Positions 16,896 to 25,795 of a stretch of DNA of 56,506 nt are shown one piece after another. The position numbers were made by a program, and so were the translations under genes. The DNA is from a virus, in the IMG/VR virus record IMGVR_UViG_3300019762_000009, positions 1-56,506 of that record; one strand, given 5' to 3'. Under the pieces are notes generated by a model. It saw nothing but the letters and a program-made list of their open reading frames with translations. It searched no databases and was not told where the DNA came from. Position 1 is the stretch's first letter. Each line of letters begins with the position of its first letter.

Positions 16896-17367
16896 AGCCA
16901 GACGAGAGGCCAACAATGGTAAGCCTTGGGTGCTCAAGAAGTTCGTCTGGACTCCAAAGGAAGAGCGTTACACAGACATGCCTGACAAACTCAAGTCTCC
17001 CTTGGAACATGAGATAGCTTGCGAACTGGAAAGCGACCCAACCGTAGACTATTTCGAGTACGAGCCTACAACTTTCTCTGTGATTCTTAAGACTCCACAC
17101 AAGGTTGACTTCAAGGTCTATCCTAAAGATGGTGAGCCTTACTATGTGGAAGCTAAGGGGTATCTCAGACCTGCTAACCGTGATCTCATTGCAAGATTCC
17201 GTGAGCAGCATCCTGACGTAGACTATCGAATGATCTTTGAAAACCCACACAAGAAGTTGAGTAAAGGACCACGGGCTTGGACATATGCAAAGTGGTGTAA
17301 GAGACTTGACATTCCTTGGGGTTGGACCAATCGATATAACACTGAACCAGACGTAGAGGGGTTTTAA
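16819..17367 (+). CDS. Endonuclease I, Holliday junction resolvase
   Basis: 182 aa from an ATG with AAGGAG seven nt upstream, overlapping the nuclease gene by 77 nt; a later ATG at 16885 is possible. E63, D97, E111 and K113 (PLEHE, VDF, VEAKG) line up with the catalytic residues of T7 gp3, and the following REQHPDVDYRMIF and KLSKG segments are also alike. Cuts branched DNA and resolves junctions before packaging. The basic N-terminal extension is longer than in T7. Confidence 0.87.
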   Translation: MKKKQTSKENKKQKKLRLERRKMKNKARREANNGKPWVLKKFVWTPKEERYTDMPDKLKSPLEHEIACELESDPTVDYFEYEPTTFSVILKTPHKVDFKVYPKDGEPYYVEAKGYLRPANRDLIARFREQHPDVDYRMIFENPHKKLSKGPRAWTYAKWCKRLDIPWGWTNRYNTEPDVEGF

Positions 17368-18596
17368 TGGAACCACAATTCTTATACAAGAAAGATCGTA
17401 AGGGTAACTACCGTGTGTGGCGCACCTTTGCAGAGGGTGATCAGGTTGTCGTTGAGTACGGCTCCGAAGGTGGGAACCTTACTAGACGTAGCCGTACAGC
17501 TATTGCCAAGAATGTAGGCAAGAGCAACGCAACTACCCCAGAAGAACAGGCCCAAAAGGAAGCTGATGCATCTACTGCAATCCAGTTGACTAAGGGTTAC
17601 TTCTCTACAAAAGAACTGGCAGACAAAGGGCCAGACGTTCTCCTCCCAATGCGTGCTGTATTGTTCGATGATCAGGAGCATCTGGTCGATGAGCGGGGAT
17701 ATCATGGAGCATGGGCACAACCTAAGCTGAACGGTATCCGAGGTACACTTCAGTGGGTTGCAGAGGAAGAGAAGTATGGGTTCTTTACCAAGAGTGGTAA
17801 GCGTGTACCTTTCACGCATCTTGAAGACTCTTGGAATAACTCTGAAAAGGTTAAGCAATTTTTAAAAGAGCAGGGTGAAGATCGCAAGACACGATTCATG
17901 TGGGACGGTGAGTTCTATGTGCATGAGATGTCCTTGCAAGACCTTAGCTCTGTTGTCAATTCTGTACGTGAAGGTTCTAAGCATGAGCGTGAGGAACATG
18001 TAGACTTCATGATCTACGATGTTGTCTGTAAAGACGCTATGAAGATGACCTACACTACCAGACGTGGGGCGTTTATCCGACCTCTCGTCACCTACACAGA
18101 AGAGTCCAACAACCTGTTGTCCCTCAAGGATATTCAGCAACGTGGTGATGCACTGATTGAGCTTCGTGAGAAGGGTCAGTGTATGTTCGTCAAGGACAGA
18201 GCAATAAGTCTCTGGTCTGATATGGACCGTTTCTACGAGCGTTGTCTCTCCTACCACTTCGAAGGTACAATGTACCGTTATGACACAGAAGGTTACATCA
18301 CGAACCTTGCTCAGTCTAAGGCTTTGCAGAAACGCAAACCTTGGTATGACAATGAATTTGTCTGTGTTGGCAGCACAGTAGACGTAGAAGGCGGCATCGT
18401 ACTGGTGTTCCGTAATGATGTGAATGACCACACCTTCGAGCTTCGACCTAAAGGTACGTTGGAAGAACGTAAACAGATGGTAGCAGAAGCTGACAAGTAT
18501 TTAGGAACTATCCACACAGTCTCTTACCGAGAGAGGACGAAGGACAATGATCTTCCCTTCCACTGTTCGCTCGAAATTGAGAGAAATTATGAATAA
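17367..18596 (+). CDS. ATP-dependent DNA ligase
   Basis: 409 aa; start overlaps the previous stop (TAATG). K120 in KLNGIR is the AMP-accepting lysine (motif I), WDGEFY (179-184) is motif III, EGTMYR (299-304) motif IV, and a KRK segment near 322 motif V, followed by an OB-like C-terminal domain. Motif I has Asn122 where Asp is usual. Seals nicks in replication and recombination. The N-terminal ~100 residues, with a WGR-like look (RVWRTFAEGDQVVVEYGSEG), are an addition not present in T7 ligase. Confidence 0.87.
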   Translation: MEPQFLYKKDRKGNYRVWRTFAEGDQVVVEYGSEGGNLTRRSRTAIAKNVGKSNATTPEEQAQKEADASTAIQLTKGYFSTKELADKGPDVLLPMRAVLFDDQEHLVDERGYHGAWAQPKLNGIRGTLQWVAEEEKYGFFTKSGKRVPFTHLEDSWNNSEKVKQFLKEQGEDRKTRFMWDGEFYVHEMSLQDLSSVVNSVREGSKHEREEHVDFMIYDVVCKDAMKMTYTTRRGAFIRPLVTYTEESNNLLSLKDIQQRGDALIELREKGQCMFVKDRAISLWSDMDRFYERCLSYHFEGTMYRYDTEGYITNLAQSKALQKRKPWYDNEFVCVGSTVDVEGGIVLVFRNDVNDHTFELRPKGTLEERKQMVAEADKYLGTIHTVSYRERTKDNDLPFHCSLEIERNYE

Positions 18597-18873
18597 GGAC
18601 TCGTGGATTTTAGCGAATCCTGTAGAAGACGACTCCTTGCAGCTACGCATCGATAAGACTGCTTCCCTTCTAAAGGAAGTCCTGCCTATTAAGGATCAGG
18701 CTAAGCAGTTTGCAGAAGTTCTCAGCTTACTTGTTGAGTTGCAGATGTTTCGTAGTAAGTACCCCGAAAGAATAACAGCCTTGGCTGAACCCTCTGATTC
18801 TCAGATACCTCTACGGTTATCCGATGGTGGAGAAGAGTTGTCTTGGCTTATACCTTATACAAGGACTACATAA
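18589..18873 (+). CDS. Small helical protein, unknown
   Basis: 94 aa, ATG at 18589 within the end of the ligase gene, with GAGAG upstream. Helical, acidic. Its TAA overlaps the next ATG. No family recognised. Confidence 0.6.
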   Translation: MNKDSWILANPVEDDSLQLRIDKTASLLKEVLPIKDQAKQFAEVLSLLVELQMFRSKYPERITALAEPSDSQIPLRLSDGGEELSWLIPYTRTT

Positions 18874-19418
18874 TGAATGAAGACTTTGATCCTCGTGAAG
18901 AACTGGCAGTAGCTGAACGTGAACTTAGCAAGCTTGACAAGGAACTTGAACAGCTTAATGCGTGGCGTAAGCAAGACGCAGAAGCGTGGGAAGCCTCTGT
19001 CATGAAGCCTCGATACCAGAAGTCTCGTGACCTTGCTCACAAAGTAGCTACTCTTGAGAAAGCAGTAGAAGAGCAGGAGATTGCGGACTTTGGGCCTTTG
19101 GAATTTAGCCACTCTTTCAACCGAGTAATTAAGAACCTTCGAGTTCTCGCAGAAAAACTGCCCGACTCTTGGAATCTGGAAATTCAAAATCCAGAAAGTC
19201 CTGTAGTCGAAGCCTTCAAAACTATCCTTGCCCTCACTGGCATTATTCTGGACAATGATATCCATGAATTTGTGCTTGAAGATTACAAACTTAAAGAGCG
19301 TGTACTGCGTGATGACCCTGACTACGATGCAGGTACTCAGTGTTACAACTGTGCCTGTTCTGAGTTTGATCATGGCCGTTGTGACAGAGAAGACCAGTAT
19401 ATCTGGAGGGTAGTATAG
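18873..19418 (+). CDS. Coiled-coil protein with Cys cluster
   Basis: 181 aa; start overlaps the previous stop, AAGGA upstream. N-terminal coiled coil (residues about 5-75) and a C-terminal cluster CYNCACSEFDHGRC that probably binds zinc. Stop overlaps the GTG of the endolysin gene. Function unknown. Confidence 0.65.
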   Translation: MNEDFDPREELAVAERELSKLDKELEQLNAWRKQDAEAWEASVMKPRYQKSRDLAHKVATLEKAVEEQEIADFGPLEFSHSFNRVIKNLRVLAEKLPDSWNLEIQNPESPVVEAFKTILALTGIILDNDIHEFVLEDYKLKERVLRDDPDYDAGTQCYNCACSEFDHGRCDREDQYIWRVV

Positions 19419-19951
19419 TGATAGGCAATACTCTTACTGAACTGACTGGTGAAAAGAATCCAGTAGAATTTACTGTAGCCAATCCTTTTAAAGGGTTGAC
19501 AATGAACTTCCATGATCCTTTGAATCAGTATGCTGAAGTGGTACAGCCTCAGCTTGAAACTGATGAAGGCTTCCGTGGTAAACCATATAAGGATACCGAA
19601 GGTCTGTGGACTGTGGGGTATGGATGGTGTCTTGAACGCCGTGACCTGCCTAAACCATTGGCTCAACTTATCCTTGCATGGCAAATTGCAGAGACCGTAG
19701 AAGAAATGCTTCATGAAGATCGACTTCGTGAGCTTCTGGAAGAGGGGTCCAAAGAACTCCGTGCAGTCTTGATCAATATGGCCTTCAATCTTGGCATTGC
19801 CGGACTGATGGGTTTCAACAATTTCCTCACAGCCCTCGAAGAAGAAGACTATACAAAGGCTTCCGAAGAGATGTTGGACAGTAAGTGGGCAAGACAGGTT
19901 AAATCCCGTGCTACCCGACTGTCTGATATCATTCGAGCTATGGCTGATTAA
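19418..19951 (+). CDS. Endolysin, GH24 lysozyme
   Basis: 177 aa from a GTG at 19418 with GGAGG eight nt upstream. E50, D59 and T65 keep the exact spacing of the T4 lysozyme triad (E-8-D-5-T; DEGFRGKPYKD, TEGLWTVGYG). Cleaves peptidoglycan for host lysis. No signal peptide, so it needs the holin encoded at 26681 on the other strand. An in-frame ATG at 19502 (AAAGGG upstream) would give a 149-aa form closer to the core domain. Confidence 0.88.
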   Translation: MIGNTLTELTGEKNPVEFTVANPFKGLTMNFHDPLNQYAEVVQPQLETDEGFRGKPYKDTEGLWTVGYGWCLERRDLPKPLAQLILAWQIAETVEEMLHEDRLRELLEEGSKELRAVLINMAFNLGIAGLMGFNNFLTALEEEDYTKASEEMLDSKWARQVKSRATRLSDIIRAMAD

Positions 19952-19970
19952 CAGAAACTAGGAGGTGGCT

Positions 19971-20291
19971 ATGAGAGCTATCAACCAGAGAACTAAGAAG
20001 ACTCTCCTCGTATGCGATGGTTGTCTTCACGAAACACGGGACGGTTACATGCTGTCCAATGATCTGTGGGATTCTCTTGGTATGAAATCCCATAGCCATT
20101 TGTGTTTCGATTGCTTGCAGAAACGAGCAAAAGAAAAGGGTCACAACAAGTTCACTCGACAGGACTTCGTTATGTTCCCTATCAACTTCGAGATTCTCGG
20201 TATGATTAACCGAAGTCCCGAAGGCTACATTACTGAACTGCCTAAGGCTACTCGTCAGGTTATCCTTGATGAGTATGAGACAGTTCACTAG
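19971..20291 (+). CDS. Zinc-binding protein, unknown
   Basis: 106 aa; ATG at 19971 has GGAGG five nt upstream. C15-x2-C18 and C45-x2-C48 form a zinc-ribbon-like pair, and the linker reads HETRDGYMLSNDLWDSLG. The rest is helical. Function unknown. Confidence 0.7.
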   Translation: MRAINQRTKKTLLVCDGCLHETRDGYMLSNDLWDSLGMKSHSHLCFDCLQKRAKEKGHNKFTRQDFVMFPINFEILGMINRSPEGYITELPKATRQVILDEYETVH

Positions 20292-20380
20292 TCAATGCGC
20301 CGTGAAGTTATACAATCAATTCCATTGTTGTGTTGGCCCCTCGTTTATCGATGTGGGCCTTCACTCCTTAAGAGGACACC

Positions 20381-21574
20381 ATGATAGAAGTACAGACACA
20401 AGATATTCCACAAACAGTGGATGCTATTATTTTTTATGATGACGATGCAGACGGACATTGTGCTGCATACACTGTCGCCCACTTCCTGAATAACAAACGT
20501 ACTACAGAAGAGAAGGCCGAGAATCCACTCAACGTATGCTTTCAGGTACGTGATCGCACTAAGGCTGAAATGGACCATGTGTCTATTATTAAAGCTGTAG
20601 ATGCCAATCAGATTTTCTTTGTAGATTACACACCAGAAGACCTCAATGGTATTTCTGAACTGCTTGAGAAAGGTACTCTCCACGCAGATCGTGTACAGAT
20701 TTTTGATCATCACCCCTCTGCAACAGCCATTTATAAGAAGCTGACGCATCGTGGTAAAGTAAACCTGATGCTGGGCGCAGAAGTCTCCGCATCAGAGCTT
20801 GCGTGGTTTGCTATGCAGATGGAAGAACTCTTTGAGAACCCTGCGGGTATGTTCGATGAGTTCAACAAAGATGATCTTGCTATTTATACAGACCTGACTA
20901 CCGGAATGGATAAAGAGACCTTCGTAGAGAAGTACTCCGCAGAAGAGTATGGACGTTGTTGTGTGGATATCCTTTATGATGAGTGTCAAGATGTAAAACC
21001 TTTGCCAATTGCCGTGTCTCTCATCGGACGTTATGACGTATGGGATCACGGATTCTCCGAACATGTTGTACCATTCCAGTATGGTCTCAACATTGTAGAT
21101 CACGACCCGTCTAACGTAGCTCTGTGGTCTACTCTTTTCAATGCCAAGTACGCTGAGAAGGACGCTGAACCTAGGGTGATCGAGAACATCGTAGGTATGG
21201 GCATGACTGTTGCCGCCTATAAAGAATCTACAGATGCTTGGTTAATGACACAGGCTACTGAACGGACATTCAGAGCCAGAGACGGAAAGACATATAATGT
21301 CCTCTTCGTCAACGCACCAGTAGGAAGTTCCTATGTATATGAGCATCATGAAGCGTGGGCCACAGCAGACTTCTCTATGTCTGCTTATTACAACGCTGAC
21401 GGAGATTTGAAAGTCTCCATGAGAAAGCCTACCGAGAACTCCTCTGGTGTTGACCTCTCTGCTCTCGCACAGGTATATGGTGGCGGAGGCCACAAAAACG
21501 CAGCAGGGTTTGTGGTTAAGAAAAGCCATAATGTAACACCTTCTGTATTCCTGCATGAGCAGTTAGGTTTGTAG
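20381..21574 (+). CDS. DHH family phosphoesterase
   Basis: 397 aa. Motif I D20-D21-D22-x-D24-G; Asp in VDYTPED; the DHH signature D109-H110-H111; and a C-terminal DHHA1-type GGGGH ending at H371. The family includes RecJ exonuclease and NrnA-type oligoribonucleases, both using manganese. Length is nearer NrnA than RecJ. Possible roles are nanoRNA recycling or 5'-3' DNA degradation. Preceded by AGAGGA and followed by a structured terminator. Confidence 0.85.
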   Translation: MIEVQTQDIPQTVDAIIFYDDDADGHCAAYTVAHFLNNKRTTEEKAENPLNVCFQVRDRTKAEMDHVSIIKAVDANQIFFVDYTPEDLNGISELLEKGTLHADRVQIFDHHPSATAIYKKLTHRGKVNLMLGAEVSASELAWFAMQMEELFENPAGMFDEFNKDDLAIYTDLTTGMDKETFVEKYSAEEYGRCCVDILYDECQDVKPLPIAVSLIGRYDVWDHGFSEHVVPFQYGLNIVDHDPSNVALWSTLFNAKYAEKDAEPRVIENIVGMGMTVAAYKESTDAWLMTQATERTFRARDGKTYNVLFVNAPVGSSYVYEHHEAWATADFSMSAYYNADGDLKVSMRKPTENSSGVDLSALAQVYGGGGHKNAAGFVVKKSHNVTPSVFLHEQLGL

Positions 21575-21584
21575 TACACCCATG

Positions 21585-21696
21585 ACCGCCCTTTGAGATA
21601 CCCATTAGACCTGAGTTGATAGACGTATTAACAGGCAACCTGACAGCACCTGTCACTATGATGGGTAGGTGCATCTCATTGGGCGGTTTTTTTTTT
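21585..21696 (+). terminator. Long multi-branched terminator
   Basis: The outer stem is ACCGCCC/GGGCGGT, then TGAGAT/ATCTCA, then ACCCAT/ATGGGT. Inside are two small hairpins (CAGG-CAA-CCTG and GACAG-CAC-CTGTC). Ten Ts follow (21687-21696). An AGGTGC bulge (21667-21672) can also pair with GCACCT in the second inner hairpin, giving an alternative or pseudoknotted fold. Much longer than needed for termination. Confidence 0.7.
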
Positions 21697-21712
21697 CTAA
21701 GGAGGAATGTGA

Positions 21713-22000
21713 ATGAGTCATACATTTAGCCCGAAGCTAACACACATGATCCAAGACCGGATGCTTCGCCGACTTGATGTACCTGTGGCAGAACCTTGGG
21801 GGCAACTGCCCGAAGGCTTCACCCCACCAGAGTGGAAGCCAGACACCCACGAGGACTTCCAAAGAGATGTCGATCTTGAACGCATCGAACATTTAATCGT
21901 AGCATACACACAGAAGTACGGCGACGTCCCTATCAGAGAAGACTGGGATGAGGAGTTAATTTTAGAATACTACGAATTACCACGAGGTGTACATGATTAA
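21713..22000 (+). CDS. Small acidic protein, unknown
   Basis: 95 aa, AAGGAGG upstream. Acidic, Pro-rich in the middle. Overlaps the ThyX start by 8 nt. No family recognised. Confidence 0.7.
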   Translation: MSHTFSPKLTHMIQDRMLRRLDVPVAEPWGQLPEGFTPPEWKPDTHEDFQRDVDLERIEHLIVAYTQKYGDVPIREDWDEELILEYYELPRGVHD

Positions 22001-22799
22001 AGCACCTACGGTAAACGTAATGACTAAAGATCACCCATTCTACCAGCCCTATTCTGACGCTATGCGTATTGGGACAGAGGGTTGGGCGAAGGCCGCACAA
22101 CTAGCTAAACGTCTTTCCAAGTATGAAGACTCAAAGGATTTTAATATGAAGACAACTGTTGAATATATTGAATCTTCACATGAAGTGACAAAAGAATTTC
22201 CTGATGATTTACTCAACCAGATTGCAGAGACTGCTCGTATCTGCTACCGCAAAGAAGACAGCCAATATCCAGATGAGACTAACGAGAAGTTCGTTAAGCG
22301 CATCATCAAGTTAGGCCACGAATCCGTACTAGAACATTTCAACCTCTCTGCTGTATTTATGACAAGTCGGGGAGTTACCCATGAGTTTGTGCGTCACCGT
22401 CATACAGCCTATACACAGGAGTCTACACGCTACGTAGGATACGGCAACAAGATTGTTGTTATCATCCCCGCTTGGTTCAAGGAACTTACTGGTGAGGCTC
22501 ATGAAGAATTTCAGAAGCGTGCCCTTTGGCAGACAGCTATTGAATCTGCCGCAGAACACTATTCTCAGATGCTTGGCCTTGGACATACAAAGCAAGAAGC
22601 TCGTGGCGTACTGCCACATGATGTAGCTGCGAAGCTCAAGGTTACAACAAACCTTCGAGAGTGGAGACACATCTTCCGTTTGCGTTGTGCAAAGGATGCT
22701 CATCCAGACATTCGAGAACTACTGATGCCTCTTCTTGAAGACTTGGTAGCAGAGTTCCCTGAACTTTTTCAAGATGTATACGACGCTGTAACAAAGTAG
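21993..22799 (+). CDS. thyX: Flavin-dependent thymidylate synthase
   Basis: 268 aa. The ThyX signature RHR-x7-S is present at R134-H135-R136 to S144, followed by TRY. Makes dTMP from dUMP with FAD and methylene-tetrahydrofolate, supplying nucleotides for phage DNA. The first 51 residues are not part of the usual ThyX domain; a second in-frame ATG at 22146 with AAAGGA upstream would give a 217-aa protein of normal length. Both forms may be made. Confidence 0.9.
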   Translation: MIKAPTVNVMTKDHPFYQPYSDAMRIGTEGWAKAAQLAKRLSKYEDSKDFNMKTTVEYIESSHEVTKEFPDDLLNQIAETARICYRKEDSQYPDETNEKFVKRIIKLGHESVLEHFNLSAVFMTSRGVTHEFVRHRHTAYTQESTRYVGYGNKIVVIIPAWFKELTGEAHEEFQKRALWQTAIESAAEHYSQMLGLGHTKQEARGVLPHDVAAKLKVTTNLREWRHIFRLRCAKDAHPDIRELLMPLLEDLVAEFPELFQDVYDAVTK

Positions 22800-22807
22800 A
22801 GGTTACT

Positions 22808-23119
22808 ATGGACGCACCAACCCTTCCGTTTACGCACTGTCCTTTATGCAAAAGCTCTGATATAATCTTAAATTCTGATGGTGAATATCATGAATGCTAC
22901 TCTTGTGCCTTGCAGTGGACCAATCCTAAATATACTGAGCAATCCTTAGTGGGGCAAATACAGAGTCTTCTGGAGAAGTGTGCTAGTACTGACGAGAAAG
23001 ACCAGACCTATGTGAACCCTTACTTTGTGGCTGATCTGATAAAAGGTCTAAGCAGCTATTATGCATATGTGCCATCAGACGAAGTATCTGAGTGGGCTAC
23101 TGGTCTATACGAGATGTGA
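22808..23119 (+). CDS. Zinc-ribbon protein
   Basis: 103 aa, GAGG upstream. Ribbon C11-x2-C14 ... C30-x2-C33 at the N-terminus, then a helical acidic domain. The N-terminal pattern recalls small Lar-like phage zinc proteins, but the match is not specific. TGATG overlap with the next gene. Confidence 0.7.
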   Translation: MDAPTLPFTHCPLCKSSDIILNSDGEYHECYSCALQWTNPKYTEQSLVGQIQSLLEKCASTDEKDQTYVNPYFVADLIKGLSSYYAYVPSDEVSEWATGLYEM

Positions 23120-23448
23120 TGAATAAATTTAACCCAACTTATTTTTTAGGAGACGTGGAACATATGCCATATGCCGTAAGAGTACATTGTATTAGTCGTT
23201 GTCCTAATTGTGCAGGTAAATTTAGCATGATGCCTACAGCAGTATACTATTCTGACAAGAAAGCTTACTGTTCTAAACGTCAAACAACGGAATGCCCAAC
23301 CTGTAAAAAAACCCTTACAATATCCTTCGAGATATCTATGGAAGAGTTTCCTAAGTATGATGCTTGTAAAACTCCGTACCTTGATGCCACGCCTAGCGTG
23401 GTGGTCTCCAGTGAAAGACAGAGTTGGGCTTTTAACGATCCAGAATAA
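23119..23448 (+). CDS. Zinc-binding protein, unknown
   Basis: 109 aa if started at the coupled ATG (TGATG). An ATG at 23164 behind AGGAG would give 94 aa. Cysteines at 24, 28, 31, about 51, 59 and 62 suggest one or two zinc sites (CPNC ... CPTC). Function unknown. Confidence 0.65.
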   Translation: MNKFNPTYFLGDVEHMPYAVRVHCISRCPNCAGKFSMMPTAVYYSDKKAYCSKRQTTECPTCKKTLTISFEISMEEFPKYDACKTPYLDATPSVVVSSERQSWAFNDPE

Positions 23449-23458
23449 GGAGTATGAT

Positions 23459-23809
23459 ATGACAGAATCTTGGAATCATATCCCCGACAGTTTCCACGTC
23501 GGGCAGAATAAAATACCAATGCTCGTTTACCGAGATGTACTTCCCTTACAAAGAAAAGTAGATGACGGAACTTTAGCATTGGGTGGATATGATCCAGTGA
23601 CTGACCGTATCGAACTTCTTGCACAGGAAGAAGCACCACATAGAATCTATGAGACTCTGGTGCATGAGATGATTGAGGCTATTAACTTCAAATATGAATT
23701 GAACCTCGAACATCCACAGATTAAAACTCTCGGAGTCGCTTTGCATCAGGGTCTTTGCTCTGGTAAGTTTGGCTTCGGGGAAGACGGAACTGTATTTCGT
23801 GTACAGTAG
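23459..23809 (+). CDS. Zincin-like protein with HExxE motif
   Basis: 116 aa, AGGAG six nt before the ATG. Contains VHEMIEAINFKYELNLEH, a pattern found in small phage proteins related to minimal zinc peptidases (HE-x2-H/E, with a second His further on). Here the third position of HExxH is Glu, so activity is uncertain. It could be an inactive or divergent metallopeptidase. Confidence 0.65.
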   Translation: MTESWNHIPDSFHVGQNKIPMLVYRDVLPLQRKVDDGTLALGGYDPVTDRIELLAQEEAPHRIYETLVHEMIEAINFKYELNLEHPQIKTLGVALHQGLCSGKFGFGEDGTVFRVQ

Positions 23810-23820
23810 GAGCATATAGA

Positions 23821-24315
23821 ATGGTTAATAAAAACCTCATCGATACTTTGGTAGCAGCCTTGAGAGAATACAGCATCCGCTTCTCTGACCTCTACCCTAC
23901 GAAAGAGCAGACAGTAAACTCTATGAACCGCAAGCGTGCCTGTCAGGACGTGGCTACGGCTTTTGCAGAAGATTCTCGCACACGTATGAAAAAGCGTTTA
24001 TGGGCATTGCAGGAACCTCAGGCTACTAAGTACGACTCCTGTGCTGAGTACGTCGCTGCCCATATGGTTTGGGCTAATAATGAGCCACGTATCTCATACT
24101 ACAGTGTAGACCAGACCTTGCAGAAGCTCAGCACAATCGAAGCTGTGGCTAATGTGTATCCAGATGACATGACTAAAGAGGACTTCAAAGCTCTTCTCGT
24201 AGCCCTTCAGGATCGCACGAACACGTCTCTGCGTACCGTTGCAGACAGAGTGAACCACATTTACTCAAACAAGTTAACCCGTAGTTCTACTGGAGTTGCT
24301 CATGCCCGTATCTAA
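23821..24315 (+). CDS. Helical protein, unknown
   Basis: 164 aa with AGGAG upstream. All-helical, soluble. First of four tightly linked genes (23821-25795) of similar size and composition. No family recognised. Confidence 0.7.
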   Translation: MVNKNLIDTLVAALREYSIRFSDLYPTKEQTVNSMNRKRACQDVATAFAEDSRTRMKKRLWALQEPQATKYDSCAEYVAAHMVWANNEPRISYYSVDQTLQKLSTIEAVANVYPDDMTKEDFKALLVALQDRTNTSLRTVADRVNHIYSNKLTRSSTGVAHARI

Positions 24316-24748
24316 TATTGTATCAAAGATGGTTAATCACCCACAGTGGAACTTCAAGGAGTTCGTTGATCCAGATAAACTTTGGACTCGTATCAATATG
24401 AAGTTGGGTTACGTAAAAGCTTGCAGACAGTATATTAAGGATGCCAATTTCAGATACATCCTGAACCTTTCTGACTATGCTCACGCTCTTTGGGAGCCTA
24501 CTGAGAACTTGTCTGAGGAAGCCCTCACAGAACTCTACCTTGAATGGGGTACACGTAATGATGAGATTTGTCAGAGTAAGAAGTACCTTGATCAGCAGAT
24601 CAAAGAGTATAAGAATGCCATTGAAGAGTTCTATAGTATGACTGATTTGGCGCAAGTCTACTCCTCCGTTACGCACGAAGAAGAACTGGAAATTCTGGAC
24701 TTCTTCAACAAAGAAGTCTCTGTAAAAACATCCACAAAGGTGAATTAA
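24302..24748 (+). CDS. Helical protein, unknown
   Basis: 148 aa from ATG 24302 with GGAG six nt upstream, overlapping the previous gene by 14 nt. Acidic with a coiled-coil-like segment (DQQIKEYKNAIEEFY). Family unknown. Confidence 0.7.
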   Translation: MPVSNIVSKMVNHPQWNFKEFVDPDKLWTRINMKLGYVKACRQYIKDANFRYILNLSDYAHALWEPTENLSEEALTELYLEWGTRNDEICQSKKYLDQQIKEYKNAIEEFYSMTDLAQVYSSVTHEEELEILDFFNKEVSVKTSTKVN

Positions 24749-24749
24749 C

Positions 24750-25196
24750 ATGAACTTGCATGATCGCATTAAGACCCTTATGAATCTCGTGGAAGATGAA
24801 TGGCAGCTTCGTCAGCCTATCCACACAGCTATGGCAGCGATGTCCTCTGAGAACATTTCAGACAACCTGTTTACTGCAGACCTTTCCGCAGAAGAGTCCG
24901 ACAAAAGAGATGTACGTATAAGTGAGCAGCGTTATCTCAGAGACTATGCAACACATGAACTTAACCTGTTGTCTAACGGGCCTGATCATTACACATCTGT
25001 CCTCAGTGAGACAGCAAAGGATTCTTCTTATCGCTCTCTTGTAAGCCACCGTGACGATCTTGCCCTGACTCTCTTGTTGAACCATTCAGTGATCCCGCTG
25101 ATCAAGGAGATCGTTAAGAAAGCTATCGAGCAAAATTCTGTACATGAGGTCCGTCGTATTCTGGACCTTGCTCTTGAAACCTCTAGCTGCTTCTAG
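24750..25196 (+). CDS. Helical protein, unknown
   Basis: 148 aa, AAAGG upstream, one base after the previous stop. Helical and acidic; no motif seen. Coupled with its neighbours. Confidence 0.7.
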   Translation: MNLHDRIKTLMNLVEDEWQLRQPIHTAMAAMSSENISDNLFTADLSAEESDKRDVRISEQRYLRDYATHELNLLSNGPDHYTSVLSETAKDSSYRSLVSHRDDLALTLLLNHSVIPLIKEIVKKAIEQNSVHEVRRILDLALETSSCF

Positions 25197-25204
25197 GAGA
25201 TATC

Positions 25205-25795
25205 ATGTTCGAATATACACTTCGACGTCTTGTTGACAAAGCCTCGGTGGACGCTTTCACATTCTTCATCAAGAATCCAATGGATATGTCTTTGGAATAC
25301 TGGTTGCACCAGACAGATACTGAATCTGACCTCTACCTCCGTAAGAGTCTTATCAATACACTTGAAGAACTTGTTCAGTCCGGTGACAACTTTGATACTT
25401 CTTTGGAAAACTGCGAGAAGGCTCTGAAAGAAACCATCGATCTCTCTCATTCAGATATTCGCCTGTACAATGCACAGATTAAGGACTACGAACATTCTCG
25501 CAACCGCCAGTGTTTTCTGTTGGAAGCAGAAGATATGGATGTCTCATCTAAAGATATTCGCAGTTCTGAGTTACGTAAGCTTAACCGCTCTGCTTCCGCA
25601 AAGGTGTTCGAATACAAGATCGATCAGACAGAAGCTTACCGCAAGACTGTAGAAAAGGAACTGGGTTCTGCTAAACAGGCTCTTGCATTCCTCAATACAA
25701 TGAAGCTTCTGTTTAAGTGTCGTGAAGATATCATTGACTATTTCATCGACTGTGGCCTTGACGTTCGAGACAAGAAAATTTACTGTACTAAATAA
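25205..25795 (+). CDS. Helical protein, unknown
   Basis: 196 aa, AGGAG upstream. Helical throughout, acidic, with several dispersed Cys residues that do not form a ribbon. Stop overlaps the ATG of a 44-aa ORF (TAATG). Confidence 0.7.
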   Translation: MFEYTLRRLVDKASVDAFTFFIKNPMDMSLEYWLHQTDTESDLYLRKSLINTLEELVQSGDNFDTSLENCEKALKETIDLSHSDIRLYNAQIKDYEHSRNRQCFLLEAEDMDVSSKDIRSSELRKLNRSASAKVFEYKIDQTEAYRKTVEKELGSAKQALAFLNTMKLLFKCREDIIDYFIDCGLDVRDKKIYCTK

